From Lachnospiraceae bacterium UBA7179 (GTDB taxonomy: Bacteria; Bacillota; Clostridia; Lachnospirales; Lachnospiraceae), in assembly GCA_002491195.1 (NCBI GenBank), contig DKVL01000107.1, positions 1-64,000 on the forward strand: DNA of 64,000 bases, given 5' to 3'. The notes below the pieces were generated by a model. The model was not told the origin of the DNA. It saw only the letters and a program-made list of their open reading frames with translations, and made no database searches. Shown here in pieces: positions 15,030-23,978 of this stretch (its first letter is position 1; each line of letters opens with the position of its first letter). A program made the translations under genes and the position numbers.

Positions 15030-17015
15030 CTATTCAACCATCTCATACTCCGCGCCGTCATACCCAAGATATCTGACCGTACTCATGTCAATCTCATCGA
15101 CACTCCCTGCCGCATCGACAATCGGAATACACTTGTCTTTTCTGACAAACAACGGCACCTCATTCAACGCCACTTCGACATAATGCGTACCTTTGCCCAG
15201 GACTTCTTCATAAATACTTCCATCCGGCATAAACTTGATAAACTTCATCTCCTCCGGAAGATACACTGTCCTGCCGCTCACATTCTGTGTGTAGACTGGC
15301 GCGATCATCACTTCGTTTCCGAGCATGAGCTGATCCTCTGTCTCCACTGCCCTCCGATCGTCAGGATAGTCAAATCCCAACGGCCTAAAATACATCTCAT
15401 CCCGCATGGCTGCCTTTAAATACTCGCTGTACAAATAAGGGATCAGCCGATAGCGCACACGGATCACATGGCGGAAATCCTCAATGTGCTCAAACTGGTA
15501 ACACTCCTGCTCTCTCGTGCCCAGCGCAGCATGATTCCGCATCAGCGGCGTGAACACACCAAGCGCCAGCCAGCGCAGCACCAGATCCCTTGTCGTGTTG
15601 GATCCGAAACCGCCCAGATCGGAACCTACATATAAAAATCCGCACATATTCAACGAGGGCATCATCTTTAGATTCAACAGAATATGCGACCACCATGACT
15701 GGTTGTCCCCTGTCCAGATTCCTCCATAGCGGTGCATTCCGATGTAGGAAGAACGCGAAAACAGCAGCATTTTCCTGTCCGGCGCGATCTTCTGCAGCGC
15801 CTCGCCTGCGGCCCTCGTCATATTGAAACCGTAAAGATTGTGCACGCGGTCATGACGAACCATTTTTCCGTTGACATTGTGATAAAAACGCCTGTAATCC
15901 GCCGGACTGTTCTGGAGCTGGTTCATCATTTCCCGGATCTCCCCCGGCACCGCATTGGCATTGTTCATGATGTCGTCACTGTCCGTTTTCGCATCACCCT
16001 GACCGCCGCTGAACTCCTTTGCATAATCCGCAATCGCCTGATTCAGCGCCTGAATGCCCTCCTCCGAATAAAAGATCGCCGGTTCATTCATATCATTCCA
16101 GAAACCATCGATACCAAGATCTGTCAAGATCTTGTATTTGCTGCCAAACCATGCCCTCGCATCCGGATTGAGCACATCCGGGAAATGCGTCCAGCCCGGC
16201 CAGACAGCCGCAACAAAATCCGTACCATCCTCACGTTTGCAGAAATATCCTTTCGCCACGCCTTCCTCATAAATGTCATAACCTTCTTCAATCTTTACGC
16301 CCGCATCGATAATCGGAATCAGATGAATCCTGTTTTCTCTCATCTTCTGCACAAACTGCGCAAAATCCGGGAATCGTTCAGGATTTACCGTAAAATCCTT
16401 GTAGTCCTGCATATAATCGATATCCAGATAGACCATGTCGATTGGAATCTGGTTATCCCTGTAACCACTCACTACGGCCTCGATATCCTGAGCAGTCTTG
16501 TATCCCCAGCGGCTCTGTCCGAAGCCAAAGGCATACTTCGGCGCAATGTAGCTTTTTCCGATCATCCTGCGAAACTGCTTTGTCACATCATACGCACTCT
16601 CACCTGTAATCACGTACAGATACAGGTCTGCCTGTTCGCAGCTCACTGTCAACAAATCCTGCCTTGTATAACCGATGTCAAAACATATATTTGAAGGATA
16701 GTCAAAAAACAACCCAATATGTTTTTTCCCGGATATCATGATAAAGTTGTGTGCGCCATACAGGGAAACTTTTTCCTCTGTGTGGTGGGGATCATCTGTG
16801 CAGTTGCTGACATATTGGTATCCCCTCTTGTTGATACCGCGATTCGCCTCGCCCAGTCCATAAATCACATCTGCGTCATCCATCTGATAGCTGCAGCAAA
16901 ATCCGTTTTCCAGCGAAATATTGAGCCATTCTTTCCCCGCAAACTCCGCCGCCTCAATCTCAGCTATGACCGCCTGCGTCTCAAACGGACTGCCAAATAC
17001 ATACTTCTCCACCAT
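15030..17015 (-). CDS. Glycoside hydrolase family 31 (alpha-glucosidase-type)
   Basis: This 661-residue protein is a cytoplasmic GH31 enzyme. It has the N-terminal beta-sandwich region, then the catalytic barrel with FGFGQSRWGYK, DIDYMQDYKDFTVNPERFP, the nucleophile in FWNDMNEPAIF, and the acid/base Asp in YGGIWTGDNQSWW, followed by RNHAALGTREQECYQF. It removes terminal alpha-linked glucose or xylose from oligosaccharides; the exact linkage cannot be told. There is no signal peptide. It starts behind AGGAGG with 8 nt spacing. No sugar transporter or regulator sits beside it, so its substrate must come through a system encoded elsewhere. Confidence 0.9.
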   Translation of the reverse strand: MVEKYVFGSPFETQAVIAEIEAAEFAGKEWLNISLENGFCCSYQMDDADVIYGLGEANRGINKRGYQYVSNCTDDPHHTEEKVSLYGAHNFIMISGKKHIGLFFDYPSNICFDIGYTRQDLLTVSCEQADLYLYVITGESAYDVTKQFRRMIGKSYIAPKYAFGFGQSRWGYKTAQDIEAVVSGYRDNQIPIDMVYLDIDYMQDYKDFTVNPERFPDFAQFVQKMRENRIHLIPIIDAGVKIEEGYDIYEEGVAKGYFCKREDGTDFVAAVWPGWTHFPDVLNPDARAWFGSKYKILTDLGIDGFWNDMNEPAIFYSEEGIQALNQAIADYAKEFSGGQGDAKTDSDDIMNNANAVPGEIREMMNQLQNSPADYRRFYHNVNGKMVRHDRVHNLYGFNMTRAAGEALQKIAPDRKMLLFSRSSYIGMHRYGGIWTGDNQSWWSHILLNLKMMPSLNMCGFLYVGSDLGGFGSNTTRDLVLRWLALGVFTPLMRNHAALGTREQECYQFEHIEDFRHVIRVRYRLIPYLYSEYLKAAMRDEMYFRPLGFDYPDDRRAVETEDQLMLGNEVMIAPVYTQNVSGRTVYLPEEMKFIKFMPDGSIYEEVLGKGTHYVEVALNEVPLFVRKDKCIPIVDAAGSVDEIDMSTVRYLGYDGAEYEMVE

Positions 17016-17059
17016 CTTGAAATCCTCCTATACCGTATTCTTCCAAACAATATAACAAA

Positions 17060-17089
17060 AGGATACTATTCCCCATACCTTGATGTCAA
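17060..17089 (-). promoter_or_regulatory. Likely promoter of the GH31 gene
   Basis: On the minus strand TTGACA (17084-17089) is followed after 18 nt by TATCCT (17060-17065). The -10 is weak and the spacing long, so regulation by an activator is possible. Confidence 0.4.
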
Positions 17090-17130
17090 GTGATTCTTTT
17101 GTTACCTGTTTCCCGATTTTTGTCGAATGC

Positions 17131-17159
17131 TTGTGAAAACTGGAAAAATATGGTAAATT
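17131..17159 (+). promoter_or_regulatory. Promoter of the ibrA-like gene
   Basis: TTGTGA (17131-17136), 17 nt, TAAATT (17154-17159), about 20 bases before the first in-frame start codon. Confidence 0.5.
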
Positions 17160-17179
17160 AGTATCAGACTAAAAATTAG

Positions 17180-18508
17180 GTGGTGATTACTACGAAGCGA
17201 AAATATGCCAGTCAGAATGTATATGATGCACTACAAAACAGATTCCACTATATTTTCAAAGAATTTGACAATATTTTTGTTTCCTTTTCTGGCGGAAAAG
17301 ACAGCGGACTGCTGTTGAACCTGGTCCTGGATTTCCAGAAAAAAAATTATCCAGACAAGAAAATCGGCGTGTTCCATCAGGATTTTGAGGCGCAATACAC
17401 ACTCACAACAGAGTATGTTGAACGCACCTTTCGCAGAATTGAAAACGATGTCGAGCCCTACTGGGTATGTCTCCCCATGGCAACCAGAACGGCTTTGAGC
17501 AACTACGAAATGTTCTGGTATCCCTGGGACGATACCAAGGAAGACTTGTGGATCCGCCCCATGCCGGATCATTCTTATGTCATCAATCTGAAAAACAACC
17601 CGATGACAACCTACCGCTATCGGATGCATCAGGAAGAACTGGCAAAACAGTTCGGACGATGGTACCGCATTTCCCACGGAAATAAAAAAACCATCTGTCT
17701 ACTTGGCATCCGCGCTGAGGAATCCATGCAGCGCTACAGCGGATTTCTGAACAGAAAATACGGCTATGACAACACCTGCTGGATCAGCAAACAGTTTAAA
17801 GATGTCTGGTGCGCTTCCCCAATGTACGACTGGTCCATCTATGATGTGTGGCATGCCAACTACGTGTTTTCCTATGATTATAACCATCTGTATGATCTCT
17901 ACTATATGTCTGGTCTGAAACTGGATCAGATGCGCGTTGCCTCTCCTTTTGGCGACTATGCCAAGGAAAGCCTGAATCTGTACCGCGTGATCGATCCTGA
18001 GATCTGGGCAAAGCTGGTAGGACGTGTCAGAGGAGCAAACTTCGGCGCTATTTACGGAAAGACAAAAGCTCTCGGCTACCGTAATCTGACGCTGCCTGAA
18101 GGACACACCTGGGAATCCTACACAAAGTTTTTACTGGACACACTACCCGTGCGGCTCCGAAATAATTATATCAAGAAATTTCAGACTTCCATCGACTTCT
18201 GGCACAATGTCGGCGGCGGTCTCGAGGAGAGCACAATCGAGGAACTGATCGCACATGGCTATCACATCCGGCGAAACGGCGTATCCAACTATACGCTCAT
18301 GAAAAACTCACGCATCATCTTCGACGGAAAGATACCTGACCACACCGATGACATCAAGTCCTCAAAGGATATTCCCAGTTGGAAACGTATGTGCTACTGT
18401 ATCTTGAAAAATGATCATATCTGCCGCTTCATGGGCTTTGGCCTGACCAAACAGCAGAAAGAGAATGTCAATTTATTAAAACAGAAATACCAGAATGTGG
18501 TAAATTAA
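17180..18508 (+). CDS. PAPS reductase-like PP-loop protein, IbrA/YbdN family
   Basis: This 442-residue protein has the adenosine-nucleotide alpha-hydrolase PP-loop SFSGGKDSG at about residues 35-43, DFEAQY after the next strand, LLGIRAEES, SPMYDWSIYDVWHANY, and MRVASPFGDYA. These match the E. coli YbdN/IbrA family (DUF3440). The fold activates substrates with ATP or PAPS, but its target is unknown; in E. coli IbrA works with IbrB to raise expression of immunoglobulin-binding eib genes. The start is unclear: two GTG codons at 17180 and 17183 overlap the AGGTGG ribosome site, and no ATG is in frame before the conserved region. The IbrB-like partner follows after 49 bases. Confidence 0.8.
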   Translation: MVITTKRKYASQNVYDALQNRFHYIFKEFDNIFVSFSGGKDSGLLLNLVLDFQKKNYPDKKIGVFHQDFEAQYTLTTEYVERTFRRIENDVEPYWVCLPMATRTALSNYEMFWYPWDDTKEDLWIRPMPDHSYVINLKNNPMTTYRYRMHQEELAKQFGRWYRISHGNKKTICLLGIRAEESMQRYSGFLNRKYGYDNTCWISKQFKDVWCASPMYDWSIYDVWHANYVFSYDYNHLYDLYYMSGLKLDQMRVASPFGDYAKESLNLYRVIDPEIWAKLVGRVRGANFGAIYGKTKALGYRNLTLPEGHTWESYTKFLLDTLPVRLRNNYIKKFQTSIDFWHNVGGGLEESTIEELIAHGYHIRRNGVSNYTLMKNSRIIFDGKIPDHTDDIKSSKDIPSWKRMCYCILKNDHICRFMGFGLTKQQKENVNLLKQKYQNVVN

Positions 18509-18557
18509 TTTGCGCCAATCCCCAGTGTGTGGGGATTTGACATCAGGGAGGTTTCAT

Positions 18558-19124
18558 ATGACATATCAAAGTCCTGTATACCAAGTAATCTCAGTTCCTG
18601 TTGAGAAGATCAAGCCAAATACATACAATCCCAACTCCGTAGCGCCGCCTGAACTCAAGCTCCTCTACGACAGCATCAAAGAGGACGGCTACACAATGCC
18701 CATCGTCTGTTACCACGATGAACCAGCTGACAACTACATCATTGTGGACGGATTTCACCGTTACCGTATCATGCTGGATTACCCTGACATCTACGAGCGT
18801 GAAAACGGTATGCTGCCCGTGTCTGTCATCAACAAGCCGCTCGATCACCGCATGGCAAGCACAATTCGCCACAATCGGGCGAGAGGTTCCCACAACGTGG
18901 ACCTGATGAGCAATATCGTCAAGGAACTGCACGAGCTGGGGCGTTCCGATGCATGGATCTCCAAACACCTTGGCATGGAGCGTGATGAAATCCTGCGCCT
19001 CAAACAGATCACCGGACTTGCCGCACTGTTTCGCGACATTCCATTCGGAAACGCATGGACCCCCGTTGACGACAAGGAGAACCTTAACGCTGCACCTTTT
19101 CCAAGAGATGATGAAAATGAATAA
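18558..19124 (+). CDS. ParB-like nuclease-domain protein, IbrB/YbdM family
   Basis: This protein has 188 residues from the ATG at 18558, which follows GGGAGG by 6 nt; the longer reading from 18510 lacks such a site. The ParB/sulfiredoxin-like domain shows VPVEKIKPNTYNPN, IVDGFHRYR and the basic HNRARGSHN, then a helix-turn-helix-like region (SDAWISKHLGMERDEILRLKQITG). It is the standard partner of the PP-loop protein upstream. Together they form a two-gene operon ended by a clear terminator. The DGFHR motif resembles the CTP/nucleotide-binding GxxRxxA box of ParB relatives, so nucleotide use is possible. Confidence 0.8.
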   Translation: MTYQSPVYQVISVPVEKIKPNTYNPNSVAPPELKLLYDSIKEDGYTMPIVCYHDEPADNYIIVDGFHRYRIMLDYPDIYERENGMLPVSVINKPLDHRMASTIRHNRARGSHNVDLMSNIVKELHELGRSDAWISKHLGMERDEILRLKQITGLAALFRDIPFGNAWTPVDDKENLNAAPFPRDDENE

Positions 19125-19129
19125 CTAAC

Positions 19130-19158
19130 AAAAAATGCCCTCTTAAAGGGCATTTTTG
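19130..19158. terminator. Bidirectional terminator between ibrB-like and chemoreceptor genes
   Basis: AAAAAATGCCC and GGGCATTTTT form a 5-bp GC core with A and T flanks around the TCTTAAA loop, serving both convergent genes. Confidence 0.85.
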
Positions 19159-19165
19159 CATTCAA

Positions 19166-20971
19166 TCACAAAGTAAACTCACTTACATCCTTGATCAACG
19201 TCTCAACTTTTCCTTCCAAATCTTCCACAATCTGGCTTGAATCATCCACCATCCTTGCAAGTTCCGCAGACATCGCTGAAGTTTCCTCCGCGACAGACGC
19301 ATTATCCTGCGCAAGATCGTTCAGCACAGAGAGTGTTCCTGTGACATTTGCCCGCTGACTGTCGATCTCCTGCGTCATCGCATCAATAGAATTCACTGAA
19401 GCAAAGCAGTTTGTAAGCTCCTGATTCAATTTTTCCATGATATGCTGTGTCTCTGTCAGAGAATTTACCTGTAGTTCCACTGCCTCGTTGATCTCCTTCA
19501 TCACAATCACGGACTTCTCCGCATTGCTCTGCAGTTCCACCACAGTCTTACCAATCTCCTCCACCGAATTCGTAGACTGACTCGCCAGCTTTGCAATCTC
19601 ATCCGCCACCACAGAAAAGCCTTTTCCTGCTTCCCCTGCTCTCGCCGCTTCAATGCTTGCATTCAATGCCAGCAGGCTTGTCTGGTCAGAGATCTCATTG
19701 ATCAGATTCGCTGCCACATGAATCTGTTCCACCGACTTGTTGGTACTCGCCGTCTGCTCCGCCATGGCAGAGATACGCTGACGTGTCTTGCTGCTAATCT
19801 CAATGAGCTGTTTCAACGTCGCCATAGACTGTTCGCTAATACGATTCATTTCATCCGCATTCTGGTTCAGACTTGTCACCTCTGCTCCTGTGTGGTTGAT
19901 CTGATCCGCCATCGTAACAACATTTCCGTTCGCCTCATCAGTGGAAGAAGCCTGCTTTGTGACGTTCTGGGCAATGGATTCCACTGCAGTGGATACCTGC
20001 GAGATGGATTCCTTCATATTATTAAAAGCTGTGTCAAAATTTCCGAGCGCGTTACCCACGCCATTGGAAATCTCTGTAATTCCCTGCAGAAGGGAGCGCA
20101 TGTTCTCCTGGGCCACATGCAGGGCATCCGCAGTCTGCCCAATCTCATTGCGTGTCCGCACATTAACACTGGTAGTCAGATTGCCCTCGGATATCTTCTG
20201 TGCAAATTCCTGAATCCTCTTTAACGGCGCGACAAGCCTCTTACCAACAATAAACGCTCCAACCAGCGCAATCAGAATAGCAAGGATAAACACTACATTA
20301 GACCGAATCACTACACTGATATAATCACTGTCGAGCTGCTGTCTGACGATATCCTTTGCCGCATTCATATCATCAACATAATTGCCAGTACAAACACACC
20401 ACCCCCATGGCTCAAACAGTTGCGAATACGCAATCTTGGGCGCAACTGTCACACCGTCTGACTTTGTAAAATTAAATTCATTATATCCACCCTTATCCGC
20501 GCTCTTACAGACATTGACTACGGACTGTGTAATCATAACACCGTTCTGGTCCTGAAGATCCTTTCGGTTATCGCCTTCCTGTTCTGTCAGAACCGCATGC
20601 ATCACCAGCACATAATCTAACCCATCAATCCAGAAATATCCGCTCTGGTCATCCCTATAGCGCATGGCACGCACACAATTCTTCGCATCCTCCTGTGCCT
20701 CCTCCTCAGTTTTCTCTCCCGCCTGAAATTTGTCATACTCGCTCTGTATCACTGCAATCGCACTCTGAACCTGCGATTTTATTTCTGCTTTGTATCCTTC
20801 GTCCACCGCTTCCTCGTATGTCAGATAGGACGACTTCGACATCGACTGAATCGAAAATATGGAGTTTCCCCCGATTCCGATTGCTGCAACTGCCGCCACC
20901 GCACCGCACAGCAACATAATCGAACTGATCAAGCTTCTTTTCTTTTTCCCTAAATTGCCTGTTTCACTCAT
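19166..20971 (-). CDS. Methyl-accepting chemotaxis protein with single-Cache sensor
   Basis: This protein has 601 residues from the ATG at 20971 (GGAGG, 9 nt spacing). It has an N-terminal membrane helix after GKKKRS, an extracellular single-Cache (sCache_2-like) domain with YRDDQSGYFWIDG and EPWGWCVCTGNYVDDM, a second membrane helix near residue 225, a HAMP segment, and a long cytoplasmic coiled coil with the receptor tip EISDQTSLLALNASIEAARAG and the adaptation region. It senses a small extracellular ligand and signals to CheA/CheW. Cache_2 domains often bind small carboxylates. No che genes are in the window. A motile host is implied, in keeping with the FliD-like protein. Confidence 0.92.
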   Translation of the reverse strand: MSETGNLGKKKRSLISSIMLLCGAVAAVAAIGIGGNSIFSIQSMSKSSYLTYEEAVDEGYKAEIKSQVQSAIAVIQSEYDKFQAGEKTEEEAQEDAKNCVRAMRYRDDQSGYFWIDGLDYVLVMHAVLTEQEGDNRKDLQDQNGVMITQSVVNVCKSADKGGYNEFNFTKSDGVTVAPKIAYSQLFEPWGWCVCTGNYVDDMNAAKDIVRQQLDSDYISVVIRSNVVFILAILIALVGAFIVGKRLVAPLKRIQEFAQKISEGNLTTSVNVRTRNEIGQTADALHVAQENMRSLLQGITEISNGVGNALGNFDTAFNNMKESISQVSTAVESIAQNVTKQASSTDEANGNVVTMADQINHTGAEVTSLNQNADEMNRISEQSMATLKQLIEISSKTRQRISAMAEQTASTNKSVEQIHVAANLINEISDQTSLLALNASIEAARAGEAGKGFSVVADEIAKLASQSTNSVEEIGKTVVELQSNAEKSVIVMKEINEAVELQVNSLTETQHIMEKLNQELTNCFASVNSIDAMTQEIDSQRANVTGTLSVLNDLAQDNASVAEETSAMSAELARMVDDSSQIVEDLEGKVETLIKDVSEFTL

Positions 20972-21200
20972 TTTATACATTCCTCCTGTACTGTAACCTT
21001 TCTGCCCTCTTCTCAACGAAAGAACCATAAGGAACTGGCAATTTTACTTGTCATCTTACTTCTTTATAGTTACTAAGCAGCGTTATCAGTATTTATTTTA
21101 TACCGATTACCAAAATAAAGCAACTAATTTGTCGAAATTAGCTGCTTTATTTTGACAAAATATGTGCAAATCAGACAATACCAAACAATATTCAAGCTTA

Positions 21201-21569
21201 TCATAAATGCTGTTTTACAAAATTTTTAATCGCATCATAACTCTCTTTGTGGAGAATATGTTCAATCCTGCAGGCATCCTCAATTGCAATGCTCTCTGGA
21301 ACCCCCAGCTTGATAAACCACTCCGATATGAATTGATGGCGCTCATAGATCAGTTCCGCGATGCGTTTCCCGGAATCCGTCAGATAGATAAAGCCCGCAT
21401 CTGTGACCGTAATATGGTTCTTTTCGCGAAGGTTCTTCATTGCGATGCTGACGCTCGACTTCTTAAAGCCCAGTTCGTTTGCAATGTCAACAGAGCGGAC
21501 AACGGGAAGTTTCTTACTTAGGATCAGTATTGTTTCCAGATAATTTTCAGCAGATTCGTTTTCTATCAT
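21201..21569 (-). CDS. DtxR/MntR-family metal-dependent repressor
   Basis: This protein has 122 residues from the ATG at 21569 (GGAGG, 7 nt). The N-terminal winged helix reads SAENYLETILILSKK, VRSVDIANELGFKKSSVS and NHITVTDAGFIYLTDSGKRIA. The C-terminal metal-binding and dimer helix has HQFISEWF, EDACRIEHILHKESYDAI, with Glu, His and Cys ligands as in DtxR and MntR. It probably represses iron or manganese uptake genes when metal is bound. It lacks the SH3-like third domain of DtxR, so the short MntR-like form fits. It is a single gene with its own strong promoter, and its targets lie outside this window. Confidence 0.88.
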   Translation of the reverse strand: MIENESAENYLETILILSKKLPVVRSVDIANELGFKKSSVSIAMKNLREKNHITVTDAGFIYLTDSGKRIAELIYERHQFISEWFIKLGVPESIAIEDACRIEHILHKESYDAIKNFVKQHL

Positions 21570-21582
21570 TTTTATACCTCCC

Positions 21583-21598
21583 GCGTGCTTTAGCACGC
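21583..21598 (-). promoter_or_regulatory. Hairpin next to the ribosome site of the DtxR-family gene
   Basis: GCGTGC and GCACGC pair around a 4-nt loop, ending two bases before GGAGG of the mRNA. Such a stem may affect ribosome access, or it may be a leftover of a short repeat. Confidence 0.4.
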
Positions 21599-21693
21599 AC
21601 ACAAATCAATAGTTCTTCTCTCTTACTTATTCTATTCAAACTATGATCATTAACTCTATCCATTTGCAGAAAATGCTTTTCTCGTTAACGCCC

Positions 21694-21722
21694 ATTATAG
21701 CACGATTCTAAAGCGATTTCAA
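21694..21722 (-). promoter_or_regulatory. Promoter of the DtxR-family gene
   Basis: On the minus strand TTGAAA (21717-21722), 17 nt, then extended TGC-TATAAT (21694-21699). A near-consensus sigma-A promoter. Confidence 0.75.
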
Positions 21723-21743
21723 CAAATGCGTATCTCCGCATCC

Positions 21744-22880
21744 TCACGTCAATACCCCTTTACAGTAGTCCAACACCTTCTCCAACGCGTTTTTGTTGGT
21801 TGCGTAGTAGACGCGATTGTCCACGTGACTCACCTTGACGAGCCCTGCCACAAGCAATGCATTCATGTGATGGGAGACTGTTGCGGTTGTCAGATTCAGA
21901 TGCTTTGCCAGCTCGCTCCCGTACGCCTCCTTGTCACGGATATAGGAAAGAATCGCAAATTTGCTCTTGTCAGCCAGGAGCTTTAACACCGAGACAGCAT
22001 AGTTCTCAAAGCTTTCACCCTGCAGTTCGGGATTGATACTGATATCGAAATCCTCCCCGAAGAGGATTCCTATCCTATAATAATCCGGCTCCTCATAAGT
22101 GAGTCCGTCAGCCCCCATATCATTATGCAGCATGATCACATTAGAATAGATTATCGATGCCTGCAGAAAAAATCCAAAGGGACTGCTCTCTACATCCACA
22201 TTTGTCGCCTCCCTGATGTACGAAGCGAGATCCCGTTCTTCCAGTTGTTTTGACCAATACTGATAAAAAAGCTGCACCAGTTCTTCCAGTTCTTTTTGGA
22301 AACGATGCAATAACGCCTCCGCTTTTTCCAACAATCCGATCAGCCTCTCAATATGTTTCGTCCTGTCGAAGAAGATCTTCTGAATCTTCCATTTCTCCTC
22401 GTCTTTGATCTCCATTGTCATCAGATAACATATGATCGCATAGGGATCGCTCATCTTTGCCGTCTTCCCGTCCCTCACGACCGATTCCGTATAGCCCTGC
22501 AGACAAACGCCAAAGTTTTCACAGTACTCCTGTTCCGTAAGACCTTTTAAATAGTTCCCGAATGCTGTAATATCCTGAAAATCCACATGCTTGAAGTCCT
22601 CCCACAAAAGCACCAGGTTGCCGACACATCCCAGTGCGGCGTCATCCCGCTTCGGAAAATAGTATTGCAATTGTTCCATATCCTCCGAAAACGCACTCCT
22701 GGCCGCGTGCTCGATCTGTTCAAGCACCTCGAATTTCCGAAGTCCCTCCCGAAACGGATTTGCATATTTTCTGTTGAGTGTTTCTTTCGTTTCCTGATAA
22801 CTTCTCCCTTCTCCCAGATGCCTCAACAATGAAACACTCTCCATAATATAATCTACTTCCCGGCTGATTTCCCGCACCAT
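21744..22880 (-). CDS. ArsR-type winged-helix regulator with long N-terminal domain
   Basis: This 378-residue protein has an N-terminal region of about 280 residues that is helical and unassigned, and a C-terminal ArsR-family winged helix: LKLLADKSKFAILSYI, SELAKHLNLTTATVSHHMNAL, GLVKVSHVDNRVYYAT. The large front part is likely a ligand-sensing domain, as in the ArsR-like regulators that sit beside drug-efflux MFS genes in this group. It starts 18 bases after the MFS gene remnant and shares its promoter and double operator, so it probably controls itself and the lost pump. ATG at 22880 follows AAGGAG. Confidence 0.8.
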   Translation of the reverse strand: MVREISREVDYIMESVSLLRHLGEGRSYQETKETLNRKYANPFREGLRKFEVLEQIEHAARSAFSEDMEQLQYYFPKRDDAALGCVGNLVLLWEDFKHVDFQDITAFGNYLKGLTEQEYCENFGVCLQGYTESVVRDGKTAKMSDPYAIICYLMTMEIKDEEKWKIQKIFFDRTKHIERLIGLLEKAEALLHRFQKELEELVQLFYQYWSKQLEERDLASYIREATNVDVESSPFGFFLQASIIYSNVIMLHNDMGADGLTYEEPDYYRIGILFGEDFDISINPELQGESFENYAVSVLKLLADKSKFAILSYIRDKEAYGSELAKHLNLTTATVSHHMNALLVAGLVKVSHVDNRVYYATNKNALEKVLDYCKGVLT

Positions 22881-22898
22881 TGAACCACTCCTTGTGTT

Positions 22899-23438
22899 TT
22901 ACATATCATTACTCCAGTTGACTCTGACCAAACTTAGGACCAAGAATATTATAACACAAATCGCACCGCTGCACAGAAAAATCTGCGAGACAGAGCAAAA
23001 AGCTGCCAGCGCGCTGACGGCCAGAGACGCTGCCGGCGTCGCCGCACTCGCCCCGGCGTTAAAGATCGAGCCGACGCGCGCCAGATATTCCTGCTGCACT
23101 GTCTTCATAAACTGAACATTCAGGGCAGCTACCAGCATACTGCAGGACATCCCAATCACAAAGGTAATGAGGATCGTCAGCTTTTTCTTGTCCATCCCCT
23201 CCACAAGCGCACCAGCAAATGGCTGCACCAGTACAGACGGCAGCTGGTTAGCTGCATAGACCAGCGCCGACCACGCTGCATTTCCTGTGATCGCATACAC
23301 AAGCCATGTAAACGCGATCGCATCGATCGAATCCCCAAAACGATTGATCAGCCCTGCCAGTATGATCTTCAAGTACTCTCTTTGTCTTAAAATGTCCCTG
23401 TAACCCACTTTCTCTGTTGTGTGTTCTTTGTTTTCCAT
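22899..23438 (-). pseudogene. MFS transporter with large in-frame internal deletion
   Basis: An intact reading frame of 179 residues joins two parts of a major facilitator superfamily pump. Residues 1-100 cover the N-terminal helices (LAGLINRFGDSIDAIAFTWL, SALVYAANQLPSVLVQPFAG, EGMDKKKLTILITF). Residues from about 101 on look like the last quarter (SMLVAALNVQFMKTVQQEY, RVGSIFNAGASAATP, two helices). Full-length relatives have about 400 residues, so roughly 220 residues of the middle are missing, apparently at a junction near FVIGM. The product cannot be a normal 12-helix transporter. Start and ribosome site are intact and its regulator downstream is whole, so the gene is decayed by deletion but still expressible. 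Confidence 0.75.
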
Positions 23439-23597
23439 TGCTTTCCAACTTCCTTTCTCCTTTGAAACTGCAAGCTATAATACGCTTCGAATATCTGTAA
23501 CGGCTTGTATTCCCATGAATGAATCGTACATCACGGATTTCCGCACAAATTTCCCGGATAATCGATGAAACCAGGAATGTTTCTTTTTTGCCTATAG

Positions 23598-23680
23598 TTA
23601 TATTAGATATATATCTAATATAACTCATAACATAATTTTAGATGATAGTCAAGTATTTACTGATAGATATACATCTAATA
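23598..23680 (-). promoter_or_regulatory. Promoter flanked by two palindromic operators
   Basis: On the minus strand TTGACT (23647-23652), 17 nt, TATGAG (23624-23629). A perfect 26-bp palindrome built from TTATATTAGATAT and its complement (23598-23623) begins right after the -10. A degenerate copy (23661-23680, about 7 of 10 positions per half) lies just before the -35, centres 60 bp apart. It fits autoregulation by the ArsR-type protein. Confidence 0.7.
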
Positions 23681-23683
23681 TAT

Positions 23684-23978
23684 TTTATTTTCTATAAATA
23701 TTTACTTTTTTGTCAGATTATCATCGACTGCAAAGTATTCTGTATATAACACGGAATCATTAGGAATTAGGAACTATTAACAAATAACTTTTAAGGAGCT
23801 GTCGGAAAATAAGTGATGCAGGTTGCGCAGAATTTTTCTTCGAGAATTATTTTTGAATAGTTCCTTATGTGATACGATATGGGTATTCCCGCTGTTATTG
23901 CACCTGAAACGATACTGCATTTCAGGCACCGCATCATGATCATTTCCAAAAGGGCGTATCAAAAAAGGGGGGATATTT
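23684..23978. other. Intergenic region with a degraded family A repeat
   Basis: From 23769, GGAACTATTAACAAATAA is followed by AAGGAGCTGTCGGAAAATAA (from 23793) and AGTGATGCAGGTTGCGCAG, which match the left half of the family A repeat at 37-203. AATAGTTCCTTA at 23857-23868 supplies a short right end. The rest is AT-rich upstream sequence of the sigma-factor gene. No coding sequence is seen. Confidence 0.6.

Noticed and set aside
15732..16694. 320-codon open frame on the plus strand inside the GH31 gene
   Set aside because: It is antisense to a gene with all GH31 catalytic motifs, has no ribosome site and resembles no family.
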